Assembly (NCBI RefSeq): GCF_030143245.1
Contig: NZ_JARJNS010000005.1
Location: forward strand, 310,001-374,000
Direction: 5' to 3'
DNA: 64,000 bases
Source of the DNA: Rhabdaerophilum sp. SD176
GTDB taxonomy: Bacteria; Pseudomonadota; Alphaproteobacteria; Rhizobiales; Beijerinckiaceae
Under the pieces are notes generated by a model. The model ran no database searches, was not told the origin of the DNA, and saw only the letters and a program-made list of their open reading frames with translations. The translations under genes and the position numbers were made by a program. Positions 35,933-45,970 of this stretch are shown in pieces. Each line of letters begins with the position of its first letter. Position 1 is the stretch's first letter.

Positions 35933-38656
35933 TCAGTCCGGTTTGCGGCTGGCCTCGATCAGCCGGTAAATCCAGTCCAGCGCCTCGCGCGGGCTCAGCT
36001 CGTCCGGGCGGATTTCCGCCAGCAGTGTGCGGACGGCATCCTCCTCCGGCTCGGCCTCCGCTGAGGGGCGCTGGAATAGCGGCAGGTCATCGATCAGCTT
36101 CGCCATCGGGCTCGCCCGGTCGGCGCGTTCCAGCTCCGCCAGCAGGGCGGCGGCGCGGCGCACCACCGGCGCCGGCAGCCCGGCCAGCTTGGCCACCTGG
36201 ATGCCATAGGAGCGGTCGGCCGCGCCGGGGATCACCTCATGCAGGAACACCACGTCGCCGCGATAGGCGGCCACCTTCATCGTGACGGGGTGCAGGCGCG
36301 GCAACTTGCTGCCAAGGCCGGTCAATTCGTGGAAATGCGTCGCGAACAGGGCCCGGCAGCGATTCTGGTCGTGCAGGTGCTCGATCGCCGCCCAGGCGAT
36401 GGAGAGCCCGTCATAGGTCGCCGTGCCCCGTCCGATCTCGTCGAGGATGACGAGCGCGCGCGGCCCGGCCTGGTTGAGGATGGCAGCGGTCTCGACCATC
36501 TCGACCATGAAGGTCGAGCGCCCGCGCGCCAGGTCATCCGCCGCACCCACCCGGCTGAAGAGCCGGTCGACAATCCCGATCCGGGCCTCGTCCGCCGGCA
36601 CGAAGCTGCCGGCCTGCGCCAGCACGGCGATCAACGCATTCTGGCGGAGATAGGTCGACTTGCCGGCCATGTTCGCACCGGTCACCAGCAGGATCCGCCC
36701 GGAAGAGCTGCCCGGATCCGGGCTGAGTCGGCAATGATTGGCGATGAAAGTGCCGCCTTCCTGCCGGACGGCCTGCTCGACCACGGGATGGCGCCCGCCG
36801 ACGATCTCGAAGGCGCAATCCTCGCTCATCTGCGGGCGGGTCCAGCCCTCGCCGCTGGCAAGTTCGGCGAGGCCCGCCAGCACGTCGAGCCGGGCCAGCG
36901 CCTCCGCCGCTGCGAGGATCCGCACGGCCACGCCGCCCAGTTCCTCGGCGAAATTCGCGAAATGATCGAGTTCGCGCTGCAGCGCCTTGCCGGAGGCTTC
37001 GCCGATCCGGTGCTCCAGCGTCGAGAGTTCGGCCGTGGCAAAACGCATCGCGCCCGCCATGGTCTGGCGATGGACGAAGACCGCGTTGAACGGCGCCTGA
37101 AGCATCCGTTCGCCCGCGGCCTGCGGCACCTCGACGAAATAGCCCAGCATCGAGTTATGCTTGATCTTGAGCTGCCGACAGCCGGTCTCCTCGATGTAGC
37201 GGCCCTGCAAGCCGGCAACCACCTCGCGCGAATTGTCCCTGAGGGCATGGAATTCGTCGAGCACGGCATCGTAGCCAGGGCGAATGAAACCGCCATCGCG
37301 CTTCTGCAGCGGCAGCTCGTCCTTCAGCGCGAAAGCGAGATGGTCGCCCACCTCGACCGGCGTCGCCAGCAGCTGGTTCCGGCACTGGCCGATCAGGCCA
37401 GCCCCGTCGAGATCGGTCAGGAGCAGGGTGCCGATCTCCCCGGCAAGGCGTATGCCCTGTGCCATGGCGGCGAGATCACGCGGGCCGGCCCGGTCCAGTG
37501 CGAGGCGCGTCAGGGCGCGCGGCATATCCGGCAGGCCACGCAGCCTGTCCCGCAGGCTGTCCCGCAAGGCCGAGCGCTCCACAAGGTCGCCCACGGCAGC
37601 ATGGCGCTGGCGGATCGTCTCGAGTTCGGTCAGCGGCGCGGCCAGCCATTGCGCCAGCAGCCGCCCGCCGCCGGCCGAGACGGTTCGGTCGATCGTGGCC
37701 AGCAGGCTGCCCTCTCGCCGGCCGCCCAGGGTGCGCATCAACTCGAGATTGGCGCGGGTGGCGGCATCGATCAGCATCGATTGCCCGGCAAGGCTGCGGC
37801 GTGGCGGCTGTAGCGGAACCGTCTGGCCGCGCTGCGTCCGGTCGAGATAGGCAAGGATCGCCGCAAAGGCTGACAGTTCCGCCGGCGAGAAATCCCCGAA
37901 CGCATCAAGCGTCGCCACGCCGAAATGGCTCTCGATCCGCTTTTCAGCCGAGGCCGGGTCGAACCCTTCCCGCGCAAGCCGCGTCACGGCCGCCCGGATC
38001 GACTGGAACAGCGGCGCGCAGGCCTCGTCATCGCGGATCGCATCGGGAACCAGCAATTCGGAGGGGTCAAGCCGCGCAAGTTCGCCCGCAAGGTCGGCCA
38101 GCGGAACCGGGGCGATGTGGCATTCGCCGGTGGAGATGTCGACCGCTGCGATTGCATAATCATGCCCGCCCGTCGACCGCTTCTGCCGTGATAGTGCCGC
38201 AAGAATGTTGGCCCGCCGGGCGTCCAGAAGGCCATCCTCGGTAATGGTGCCCGGCGTGACGATCCGTACAACATCGCGATGCACCACTGCCTTGGAGCCA
38301 CGCTTCCGCGCCTCGGCCGGATCTTCCATCTGTTCGCAGACCGCGACGCGGTGCCCGGCGGCGATCAGGCGCTGGAGATATTCGTCCGACCGCACCACCG
38401 GCACGCCGCACATGGGAATATCCATGCCGCCATGCTTGCCACGCTTGGTCAGCACGATGCCGAGCGTGCGCGAGGCCTGTTCGGCATCCTGGAAGAACAG
38501 CTCGTAGAAATCGCCCATCCGGTAGAAGAGCAGGCAATCCGGGTGCTGCGCCTTGATCTCGAGATATTGCGCCATGGAGGGCGTCGCCCGCGCCAGCTCA
38601 TCGGGCGTCGGGCCCCGGAATGGCTCCTGGGGAGGGTCGAAGGCGGGATCACGCAT
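35933..38656 (-). CDS. mutS: DNA mismatch repair protein MutS
   Basis: Recognises mismatches and small loops and recruits MutL. 907 residues, within the alphaproteobacterial range. N-terminal mismatch-binding domain with the F-x-E-type motif in LLFYRMGDFYELF, connector and clamp domains, and the ABC-type ATPase with Walker A TGANMAGKSTYLRQN, signature STFMVEMVETA and Walker B LVILDEIGRGTATYDG. Start ATG 38656. It is divergent from maeB, an arrangement common in Hyphomicrobiales. No MutL is in the window. Confidence 0.97.
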   Translation of the reverse strand: MRDPAFDPPQEPFRGPTPDELARATPSMAQYLEIKAQHPDCLLFYRMGDFYELFFQDAEQASRTLGIVLTKRGKHGGMDIPMCGVPVVRSDEYLQRLIAAGHRVAVCEQMEDPAEARKRGSKAVVHRDVVRIVTPGTITEDGLLDARRANILAALSRQKRSTGGHDYAIAAVDISTGECHIAPVPLADLAGELARLDPSELLVPDAIRDDEACAPLFQSIRAAVTRLAREGFDPASAEKRIESHFGVATLDAFGDFSPAELSAFAAILAYLDRTQRGQTVPLQPPRRSLAGQSMLIDAATRANLELMRTLGGRREGSLLATIDRTVSAGGGRLLAQWLAAPLTELETIRQRHAAVGDLVERSALRDSLRDRLRGLPDMPRALTRLALDRAGPRDLAAMAQGIRLAGEIGTLLLTDLDGAGLIGQCRNQLLATPVEVGDHLAFALKDELPLQKRDGGFIRPGYDAVLDEFHALRDNSREVVAGLQGRYIEETGCRQLKIKHNSMLGYFVEVPQAAGERMLQAPFNAVFVHRQTMAGAMRFATAELSTLEHRIGEASGKALQRELDHFANFAEELGGVAVRILAAAEALARLDVLAGLAELASGEGWTRPQMSEDCAFEIVGGRHPVVEQAVRQEGGTFIANHCRLSPDPGSSSGRILLVTGANMAGKSTYLRQNALIAVLAQAGSFVPADEARIGIVDRLFSRVGAADDLARGRSTFMVEMVETAAILNQAGPRALVILDEIGRGTATYDGLSIAWAAIEHLHDQNRCRALFATHFHELTGLGSKLPRLHPVTMKVAAYRGDVVFLHEVIPGAADRSYGIQVAKLAGLPAPVVRRAAALLAELERADRASPMAKLIDDLPLFQRPSAEAEPEEDAVRTLLAEIRPDELSPREALDWIYRLIEASRKPD

Positions 38657-38751
38657 GACGGGTCACGGCACTCACGGCGAGGGGCCATGTGACCTAGCAC
38701 GGGGTCCGGCAGATTTCGACGGTTGACGCTCGCTTTTGGTCAGAATGCGGG

Positions 38752-38780
38752 TTGAGCATTGGGGACAACACACCTAGGGT
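38752..38780 (+). promoter_or_regulatory. possible sigma70-type promoter of maeB
   Basis: TTGAGC (38752-38757), 17 bp, TAGGGT (38775-38780). The -10 match is poor. The implied start near 38787 lies just before the leader hairpin. Confidence 0.25.
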
Positions 38781-38790
38781 CGTCTGCGCC

Positions 38791-38810
38791 TTGCTCGATG
38801 GAGCAATTTT
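38791..38810 (+). promoter_or_regulatory. terminator-like hairpin in the maeB leader
   Basis: TTGCTC (38791-38796), loop GATG, GAGCAA (38801-38806), then TTTT. The perfect 6-bp stem followed by four T lies 37 nt before the maeB ATG. It could be a small attenuator or a 5'-end stabilising stem. Confidence 0.4.
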
Positions 38811-38847
38811 CGTCTCACCGCGCCGCAAAATTTGCAAGATTGTTCCG

Positions 38848-41133
38848 ATGCCGACCCAAAAAGACAAGAAAAGCCGTTCGCGTCCCACCTTTACCGACCA
38901 GGAAGCGTTGGACTTCCATTCCCGCGGCAAGCCGGGAAAACTGGAGGTTGTCCCCACCAAGCCGATGGCAACCCAGCGTGATCTTTCGCTGGCCTATTCC
39001 CCGGGCGTGGCGGTTCCGGTCAAGGCGATCGCGGAGAACCCGGCCACGGCCTTCGATTATACCGCGCGCGGCAACATGGTCGCCGTGATCTCGAACGGCA
39101 CGGCGATTCTCGGCCTCGGCAATCTTGGTGCGCTGGCCTCCAAGCCGGTTATGGAAGGCAAGGCCGTCCTCTTCAAGCGCTTCGCCGATATCGATTCGAT
39201 CGATCTCGAGGTCGATACCGAGGATCCGGACGCCTTCATCAATGCCGTGCGCTATCTCGGCCCGTCCTTCGGGGGCATCAATCTCGAGGATATCAAGGCG
39301 CCCGAATGCTTCATCATCGAGCAACGGCTCAAGGAACTGATGGACATTCCCGTCTTTCACGATGACCAGCATGGCACCGCGATCATCGCCGCGGCCGGCC
39401 TGCTCAATGCGCTGGAACTGACGGAGCGGGACATCCATTCCACGCGGCTCGTGGTCAATGGAGCGGGCGCGGCCGGCATTGCCTGCGTCGAGTTGCTGAA
39501 GGCCATGGGGTTCAGGCCGGACAATGTCATGCTCTGCGATACCAAGGGCGTGATCTACCAGGGCCGCAAGGAAGGCATGAACCAGTGGAAATCCGCCCAT
39601 GCCGTCAAGACGGACCGGCGGAGCCTGGCCGATGCGTTGGCCGGCGCGGATGCCTTTTTCGGCCTGTCGCAGAAGGGCGCATTGACGCGAGACATGGTGG
39701 CCTCGATGGCCCCGAACCCGATCATCTTCGCCATGGCCAATCCCGATCCGGAAATCACGCCGGAGGAAGTGGCCGAGATCCGCGATGACGCGATCATGGC
39801 GACAGGCCGTTCGGATTATCCGAACCAGGTCAACAACGTGCTGGGCTTCCCCTATCTCTTCCGGGGCGCGCTCGATGTTCAGGCCACCACGATCAACATG
39901 GAAATGAAGATCGCCGCCGCCCGCGCCCTCGCGGTTCTCGCGCGCGAGGACGTGCCGGACGAGGTGGCCGCTGCCTATGCCGGCTCCCGGCCTCGTTTCG
40001 GGCGCGAATACATCATTCCCGTCCCATTCGATCCCCGGCTGATGGCCCGCGTCTCCGGTGCCGTCGCTCAGGCCGCAATGGAAACCGGCGTGGCGCGCAA
40101 GCCGCTCAAGAGCCTCGAAGCCTACGAGCTCTCCCTGTCCGCCCGGCGAGACCCCGTTGCCGGCGTCCTCTCGCGTGTGTTCGAACAGGTTCGGCGACGC
40201 CAGAAGCGCGTGGTCTTTGCCGAAGGTGAAGAGGAGCCGGTCATCCGCGCGGCGGTCAGCTTCGTCACGCAGGGGCTGGGTACGGCCGTCCTCGTTGGGC
40301 GCGAGGAGCGCGTGAAGGCGGCGGCGGAAAGCGCCGGCATCGAGTTGAAGCCCGGCATCGAGATCCACAATGCCCGCGTTTCGACGCGCAATTCGAGCTA
40401 CGCGCAGTTCCTCTACGAACGCCTGCAGCGCGAAGGCTATCTCTTCCGGGATTGCCAGCGCCTGATCAACAATGACCGCAACCATTTTGCGGCTTCGATG
40501 GTCGCGCTCGGCGATGCCGACGCGATGATCACCGGCGTGACCCGGAACTATTCCGCCGCCCTCGCGGATATCCGCAAGGTGATCGACGTCAAGCCTGGCC
40601 ATACCGCCATCGGGATGAGCCTGGTCCTTGCGCGCGGCCGCACGGTTGTCGTGGCGGATACGGCTGTCCATGAGATGCCGACGGCAGAGGAACTGGCTGG
40701 CATCGCCATCGAGGCGGCCGGCGCCGCCCGGCGCCTCGGCTACCAGCCGCGCGTTGCCCTGCTCGCCTTCTCGACCTTCGGCAATCCCGGCGCCGAGCGG
40801 TCGGAACGGGTGCGCGAGGCGGTGAAGCTCCTCGACAAACAGCGGGTCGATTTCGAATATGACGGCGAGATGGGGGCCGATGTCGCGCTCAATCCCGAGA
40901 TCATGTCGGCCTATCCGTTCTGCCGCCTGTCGGGTCCGGCCAATGTGCTGGTCATGCCGGCTTTCCACTCGGCGGCCATCGCCACGAAGATGCTGCAGGA
41001 ACTCGGCGGATCGACCGTGATCGGCCCACTTCTGGTCGGGTTCGACCGGGCGGTGCAGATCGTACCGATCAACGCCAAGGATTCCGATCTCGTCAATATG
41101 GCGACGCTGGCGGCATTCGGCGTCGGGGGCTAG
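38848..41133 (+). CDS. maeB: NADP-dependent malic enzyme with phosphotransacetylase-like domain
   Basis: Oxidatively decarboxylates malate to pyruvate, yielding NADPH and CO2. 761 residues: malic N-terminal domain (about 15-160, [16 protein letters not shown]), NAD(P)-binding domain (about 165-410, [20 protein letters not shown] and [14 protein letters not shown]), and a C-terminal phosphotransacetylase-like domain (about 430-755), which in rhizobial enzymes aids oligomerisation and acetyl-CoA control and is usually not catalytic. ATG 38848 (MPTQKDKK) fits the family; the frame runs open upstream to 38752 but that part is not family-like. With PckA it controls flow between malate, pyruvate and PEP. 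Confidence 0.94.
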   Translation: MPTQKDKKSRSRPTFTDQEALDFHSRGKPGKLEVVPTKPMATQRDLSLAYSPGVAVPVKAIAENPATAFDYTARGNMVAVISNGTAILGLGNLGALASKPVMEGKAVLFKRFADIDSIDLEVDTEDPDAFINAVRYLGPSFGGINLEDIKAPECFIIEQRLKELMDIPVFHDDQHGTAIIAAAGLLNALELTERDIHSTRLVVNGAGAAGIACVELLKAMGFRPDNVMLCDTKGVIYQGRKEGMNQWKSAHAVKTDRRSLADALAGADAFFGLSQKGALTRDMVASMAPNPIIFAMANPDPEITPEEVAEIRDDAIMATGRSDYPNQVNNVLGFPYLFRGALDVQATTINMEMKIAAARALAVLAREDVPDEVAAAYAGSRPRFGREYIIPVPFDPRLMARVSGAVAQAAMETGVARKPLKSLEAYELSLSARRDPVAGVLSRVFEQVRRRQKRVVFAEGEEEPVIRAAVSFVTQGLGTAVLVGREERVKAAAESAGIELKPGIEIHNARVSTRNSSYAQFLYERLQREGYLFRDCQRLINNDRNHFAASMVALGDADAMITGVTRNYSAALADIRKVIDVKPGHTAIGMSLVLARGRTVVVADTAVHEMPTAEELAGIAIEAAGAARRLGYQPRVALLAFSTFGNPGAERSERVREAVKLLDKQRVDFEYDGEMGADVALNPEIMSAYPFCRLSGPANVLVMPAFHSAAIATKMLQELGGSTVIGPLLVGFDRAVQIVPINAKDSDLVNMATLAAFGVGG

Positions 41134-41248
41134 CCCCCCGGCCACGCAGGACATGTGGGTTTTTGCGGGGCCGGCCAAAAACCGGTTTCCAACCGGGCGT
41201 GCCATGCTCTAGGGAAAGGCACTCTTTCGGCGCACGGGGACCTCTCCC

Positions 41249-42553
41249 ATGAAGATTGCCATGATCGGCTCGGGCTATGTCGGGCTTGTCTCGGGCGCAT
41301 GCCTCGCGGATTTCGGCCATGTCGTGACCTGCATCGACAAGGATGCCGGCAAGATCGCGGCCTTGAAGGACGGCATCATGCCGATCTTCGAGCCCGGGCT
41401 GGAGCAGCTCGTGGCGAAGAATGTCCGTGACGGGCATCTCTTCTTCGCGACTGACCTGACCCGAGCGGTCCAGGAGGCCGAGGCGGTGTTCATCGCGGTG
41501 GGCACGCCCTCGCGGCGCGGGGATGGCCATGCCGACCTGACCTATGTCTTCGATGCCGCCCGCGAGATCGCGGATGCGCTGGCCGGCTTCACCGTGATCG
41601 TCACCAAGTCGACCGTGCCGGTCGGGACGGGCGACGAGGTCGAGCGCATCATCCGCGAGCGCCGGCCCGATGCCGATATCACGGTGGTCTCGAACCCGGA
41701 ATTCCTGCGCGAAGGCGCGGCGATCGGCGATTTCAAGCGTCCTGACCGCATCGTGATCGGGCTGGAGGACGAGCGCGCCAAGGCGGTGATGAACGAGGTC
41801 TACCGCCCGCTCTATCTCAACCAGTCGCCGATCCTCTTCACCGGCAGGCGCACCTCCGAGCTGATCAAATACGCCGCCAATGCCTTCCTCGCCACCAAGA
41901 TCACCTTCATCAACGAGATGGCGGATCTCTGCGAGAAGGTCGGGGCGAATGTGCAGGAAGTCGCGCGCGGCATCGGGCTCGATAACCGCATCGGCTCGAA
42001 ATTCCTGCATGCCGGCCCGGGCTATGGCGGCTCCTGCTTCCCGAAGGACACGCTGGCGCTGATCCGCACCGCGCAGGAGGCTGGCGCGCCGACCCGGATC
42101 GTCGAGACGGTGGCCCGCGTCAATGACGAGCGCAAGCGCGCCATGGCCGACAAGGTCATCGCGGCGGCGGGCGGCGATGTGAAGGGCAAGCGCGTGGCGA
42201 TGCTGGGCCTCGCCTTCAAGCCCAACACCGACGACATGCGCGACGCGCCGTCGATCGAGATCGTCGGCAAGCTGCAGGCGGCCGGTGCTGCGATCCGCGC
42301 CTATGATCCCGAGAGCATGGAACAGGCCCGTCAGGTCCTGGCCGGCATCGACTATGCCGAGAATGCCTATGACTGCGCCGAGGGGGCCGACATCCTCGTG
42401 ATCGTGACCGAGTGGGACCAGTTCCGCGCGCTCGATCTCGGCCGCATCCGCGCTGCGATGAAGGCACCGCTGATCGTCGACCTGCGCAACATCTACCGGC
42501 CGGACGAGATGCGGGCCAAGGGCTTCGACTATGTCTCGGTGGGCCGCGGGTGA
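41249..42553 (+). CDS. UDP-glucose 6-dehydrogenase
   Basis: Oxidises UDP-glucose to UDP-glucuronate, a precursor for acidic exopolysaccharide or lipopolysaccharide sugars. 434 residues with the N-terminal Rossmann motif IGSGYVGLVSGACLADFGH, the SRRGDGHADLTYV loop, catalytic cysteine in GPGYGGSCFPKDTLAL, and C-terminal UDP-binding domain (KVAMLGLAFKPNTDDMRDAPS-like). Start ATG 41249. No polysaccharide cluster surrounds it. The stop overlaps the hrpB GTG by 4 bp. Known symbols for this enzyme vary (ugd, udg, rkpK, tuaD), so none is assigned. Confidence 0.95.
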   Translation: MKIAMIGSGYVGLVSGACLADFGHVVTCIDKDAGKIAALKDGIMPIFEPGLEQLVAKNVRDGHLFFATDLTRAVQEAEAVFIAVGTPSRRGDGHADLTYVFDAAREIADALAGFTVIVTKSTVPVGTGDEVERIIRERRPDADITVVSNPEFLREGAAIGDFKRPDRIVIGLEDERAKAVMNEVYRPLYLNQSPILFTGRRTSELIKYAANAFLATKITFINEMADLCEKVGANVQEVARGIGLDNRIGSKFLHAGPGYGGSCFPKDTLALIRTAQEAGAPTRIVETVARVNDERKRAMADKVIAAAGGDVKGKRVAMLGLAFKPNTDDMRDAPSIEIVGKLQAAGAAIRAYDPESMEQARQVLAGIDYAENAYDCAEGADILVIVTEWDQFRALDLGRIRAAMKAPLIVDLRNIYRPDEMRAKGFDYVSVGRG

Positions 42554-45039
42554 GCCAGCCCGGATCGGCCCTGCCGGTTGACCACGCACTTCCCATTGAC
42601 GAGGTGCTGCCGGAGATCCGGGCTGCCCTTTCCGGGGCATCCTGCGCGATCCTCGTTGCCCCGCCGGGCGCCGGCAAGACGACGCGCGTCCCGCTCGCCC
42701 TGATGGACGAGGCCTGGACCGCCGGCGGCACCATCCTCGTCCTCGAACCTCGTCGGATCGCCGCCCGTGGTGCTGCCACCCGCATGGCTCAGCAACTGGG
42801 CGAGCCGCTGGGCAAGCGGGTCGGCCTGCGCACAAGGCTGGAAAGCCGGTCCTCCCGCGAGACGCGCATTCTCGTGGTGACCGAGGGCGTTTTCACGCGG
42901 ATGATCCTCGACGATCCCTCTCTGGAGGGTATTGCCGCTGTCCTTTTCGACGAGTTCCACGAGCGCTCGCTCGATTCCGACCTTGGCCTCGCTTTCGCAC
43001 TCGATGCCCAGGCCGCCTTGCGCCCGGATCTGCGCCTGCTCGTCATGTCCGCCACGCTGGATGACCAGCGCATCCGGCTTTTCCTTGACGGCGCGCCGGT
43101 CATCAGCTCCGACGGCCGGGCCTATCCGGTCGAGACAATCTATCGCGGCCGCGAGGCGGACCGGCGCATCGAAGACCAGGTAGCCGCAGCGATCCGGGTG
43201 GCGCTCGCCACCGAGCGGGGCTCGATACTCGCCTTCCTTCCGGGGCAGGGCGAGATCGAGGGCGTTCGCCAGCGCCTCGCCGAGGCGGCCCTGCCGGCAG
43301 ATGTCGATCTCTGCCCGTTGCATGGCACGCTGGAGCCGGCGCAGCAGGATGCCGCCATCAAGCCGGCCGCTGCCGGGCGTCGCAAGGTGGTGCTCGCCAC
43401 CTCGATTGCCGAAACCTCGATCACCATCGAGGGCGTGCGCGTGGTGGTCGATAGCGGGCTCCGCCGGGCCCCGCGCTACGAGCCCGATCTTGGCATCGCG
43501 CGCCTGGAGACGATCCGCATCAGCCGCGCCGCCGCCGATCAGCGCCGGGGCCGCGCGGGGCGAACCGAGCCGGGCATCGCCATCCGGCTCTGGGATGCCG
43601 CGCAGGACCAAGGCCTGCTGCCCTTTGACCGGCCGGAGATTCTCGACGCCGATCTCTCCGGTCTGCGGCTGGCCGTGGCCGATTGGGGCGCTGAACCGGA
43701 TTCCCTGCGCTGGCTCGATCCACCGCCCAAAGGCGCGCGGACCGAGGCCGAGCGGCAATTGCAGGCCCTTGGCGCGTTGGATGGTTCGGGCGCGATTACG
43801 CCGCAGGGGCGCTTGCTGCGGCAGCTGCCTCTCTCGCCCCGGCTGGCCAGCCTGGTGATCGAGGGTGCCGCCCGTGGCGCAGGGCAGGAAGCGGCGCGGA
43901 TGGCCGCCCTGCTCGGCGAGCGTGGCGTCGGGGGTGCCGGCATTGACCTCGCCGAGCGGCTGCGCCGCCTGCCAGCGGATCGATCTCCCCGCGCCCGCGC
44001 CGTGATGGAGATGGCCGAGCGCTGGCTTCGCCACCTGCCCGAAAATGCAGCGCCAATCGGGGGCGAATTGCCCCTCACGCCGGGCATGCTGCTCGCTCTG
44101 GCCTTCCCGGACCGTATCGCCAAGGCCCGTGGCAACGGCCTGTTCGGCCTCGCCAATGGCCGGCAGGCGAGCGTCGATCCGGCCGATCCGATGGCCCGCG
44201 CCGACTATCTCGTGGTGGCCGATCTCACTGGGCGTGCGGCACAGGCGCGGATCACGGCGGCAGCCGCGATCACGCGGGCGAAGATCGGAACCCTTTTTGG
44301 CGCAAGGATCGAGACGGTCGATCAGGTCACGCTGGATGAGGCGAGCGGGGCGCTGCGCCGCCGGGCGGTAACACGCCTGTTCGGCCTCGCGCTCGAATCG
44401 CGTGTGCTCCCTGTCGAGCCGGGCCCCGAAGCGGCAGCGGCTCTGGCGGCAGCGGCCGCCCGGCGGGGCATCGACCGGCTGGGCTGGAGCAAGGCGCAGG
44501 ACCAGCTGCGCGACCGGGTCGGCTTTCTTCGGCAGGCCGAACCGGATCTCTGGCCTGATCTCTCCGATGCCGGTCTCGGAGCCACGATTGCGGAATGGCT
44601 TGAACCCTTCCTCGGCCGTGCCCGCAGCCTTGGCGATATTGATGCCGCCCTTCTGGGCGAGGCGCTCGACGCCCTGCTGCCCTATGGCCGCCGGCAGGCT
44701 CTGGATGCTTCGGCGCCCACGCATTTCGTGGCGCCGACCGGGCAGGCCCATCCGATCCGGTATGATGGCGACCTCGCCCCGAGTCTCTCCATCCGGGTGC
44801 AGGAGCTGTTCGGCCTTGCCGCGCATCCCTCCATCGCCAATGGCAAGCTGCCTCTGACCTTGGAATTGCTCTCGCCGGCCCATCGGCCGATCCAGATCAC
44901 GCGTGACCTGCCGGGCTTCTGGAAAGGCTCATGGGCCGATGTCCGCACCGAGATGCGCGGGCGCTATCCGCGCCATGTCTGGCCAGAGGATCCGGCCAGC
45001 GCTGCGCCGACCACCCGCGCCAAACCGCGCGGGACCTGA
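42550..45039 (+). CDS. hrpB: ATP-dependent helicase HrpB
   Basis: 829 residues, DEAH-type helicase: motif I APPGAGKTTRVPLAL, motif II DEFH in FDEFHERSLDSDL, motif III SATLDDQR, motif VI DQRRGRAGRTEPG, and the HrpB-specific C-terminal domain with PTHFVAPTGQAHPIRY. HrpB function is not well defined; RNA-related roles are inferred from homology. GTG 42550 overlaps the preceding stop (GTGA); no other start gives a family-like N-terminus. It ends 4 bp before the convergent DUF1194 gene. Confidence 0.93.
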   Translation: MSQPGSALPVDHALPIDEVLPEIRAALSGASCAILVAPPGAGKTTRVPLALMDEAWTAGGTILVLEPRRIAARGAATRMAQQLGEPLGKRVGLRTRLESRSSRETRILVVTEGVFTRMILDDPSLEGIAAVLFDEFHERSLDSDLGLAFALDAQAALRPDLRLLVMSATLDDQRIRLFLDGAPVISSDGRAYPVETIYRGREADRRIEDQVAAAIRVALATERGSILAFLPGQGEIEGVRQRLAEAALPADVDLCPLHGTLEPAQQDAAIKPAAAGRRKVVLATSIAETSITIEGVRVVVDSGLRRAPRYEPDLGIARLETIRISRAAADQRRGRAGRTEPGIAIRLWDAAQDQGLLPFDRPEILDADLSGLRLAVADWGAEPDSLRWLDPPPKGARTEAERQLQALGALDGSGAITPQGRLLRQLPLSPRLASLVIEGAARGAGQEAARMAALLGERGVGGAGIDLAERLRRLPADRSPRARAVMEMAERWLRHLPENAAPIGGELPLTPGMLLALAFPDRIAKARGNGLFGLANGRQASVDPADPMARADYLVVADLTGRAAQARITAAAAITRAKIGTLFGARIETVDQVTLDEASGALRRRAVTRLFGLALESRVLPVEPGPEAAAALAAAAARRGIDRLGWSKAQDQLRDRVGFLRQAEPDLWPDLSDAGLGATIAEWLEPFLGRARSLGDIDAALLGEALDALLPYGRRQALDASAPTHFVAPTGQAHPIRYDGDLAPSLSIRVQELFGLAAHPSIANGKLPLTLELLSPAHRPIQITRDLPGFWKGSWADVRTEMRGRYPRHVWPEDPASAAPTTRAKPRGT

Positions 45040-45043
45040 AGGC

Positions 45044-45895
45044 TCAGTTCCGCTCCCAGTACTGGCGCCATTGCCGCTCGCCCACGGTGCAATCCGCCCG
45101 GCCCGGCCGGGCCGGGCCGGCATCGGACAGGGTGCTCTGCGCCACTTCGCGCAGGATCTTGGTCCGGATCGCATCGCGGAACTGGTCCTTGTCCTCGATG
45201 GTCACGAGGAAGGAGCCCGGGCCGCCGATCACACAATCCGCGTAGTATACGTCGAGGCCCTCGATGTCGAAATTCGAGTTGCTGGCCCGCTTGATCTGGA
45301 TCGGCAGCCCGTTGATGACCACGCCATTCGCCACCGCCCGGTCCCGTGAGCGGGATACGAGGCCACCTTCGTTATTCGGTCCATCGCCCGAAATATCGAT
45401 GACCCGGCGCAGCGGGCGCAAAGGGGCTTCCTGCAGCCGGTCCATCGAGAAATCGATCGCCCCGGTGATCGAGGTCCGCCGCGCCCGACGAACCGGCGCT
45501 GCGGCGATCTCCGCCGCAACGACCCGTGCGCTGACTTCGGAATCGATGATCTTCCAGTCGACAATGACGTTGCGGGTCGCGAGACCTGCCCATTCGATAT
45601 AGGTCACGCCGATTCGCCCGATCATCCCCTTCCGGATCGCCTCGAGGACGACGGGCGAGGTCAGCGCGGCGATATAGCCTTCACGCTGCAAAGCCAGCTC
45701 CTCGAGATCCATCGAGTAGGAAATATCAACCGCGAGGACGAGGGCGACATCCACCTCGGTGCCGGTGACCGGCCATTCGATCCGGTCCTGGCTCTGGGCG
45801 CTGGAGAGGCTGGTCCAGCCGAGCAACAGAAGCACCGGAAGGAGTTTCCCCGGCCAGCCGAGTGCCGGGATCCACGACGCGAAACCAGCCCGCAT
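45044..45895 (-). CDS. secreted DUF1194 protein (von Willebrand factor A-like)
   Basis: 283 residues. A cleavable signal peptide is likely (hydrophobic core LLPVLLLLGWTSLSSAQS), so the protein is probably periplasmic or exported. The mature part has a MIDAS-like start VDVALVLAVDISYSMD (D-x-S-x-S), then VIDISGDGPNNEGG, matching DUF1194 with a von Willebrand A fold. Function unknown; metal-dependent adhesion or scaffolding is plausible. ATG 45895 has GGAGGT 5 bp upstream and is preferred over 45907 and 45931. The C-terminal codons contain a 20-bp perfect palindrome. Confidence 0.82.
   Translation of the reverse strand: MRAGFASWIPALGWPGKLLPVLLLLGWTSLSSAQSQDRIEWPVTGTEVDVALVLAVDISYSMDLEELALQREGYIAALTSPVVLEAIRKGMIGRIGVTYIEWAGLATRNVIVDWKIIDSEVSARVVAAEIAAAPVRRARRTSITGAIDFSMDRLQEAPLRPLRRVIDISGDGPNNEGGLVSRSRDRAVANGVVINGLPIQIKRASNSNFDIEGLDVYYADCVIGGPGSFLVTIEDKDQFRDAIRTKILREVAQSTLSDAGPARPGRADCTVGERQWRQYWERN
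45097..45116. repeat. 20-bp perfect palindrome within the end of the DUF1194 gene
   Basis: CCCGGCCCGG is followed directly by its reverse complement CCGGGCCGGG, 58 bp beyond the hrpB stop. It encodes the GPARPGRAD stretch. With no loop it would form an imperfect hairpin in hrpB read-through RNA. Confidence 0.5.
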
Positions 45896-45970
45896 GCGCA
45901 CCTCCATCCTGTAGGAACACAGTGTGGGCACGAATCCGGCCGGGGTAAAGAGCGCGTTGGTGTTGTCCGA

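Noticed and set aside
38815-41205. 796-codon open frame antisense to maeB
   Set aside because: Same shadow effect; composition is rich in Arg, Gly, Ala and His with no domain, and maeB accounts for the region.
42529-44883. 784-codon open frame antisense to hrpB
   Set aside because: Shadow of the helicase gene; no ribosome site or family similarity.
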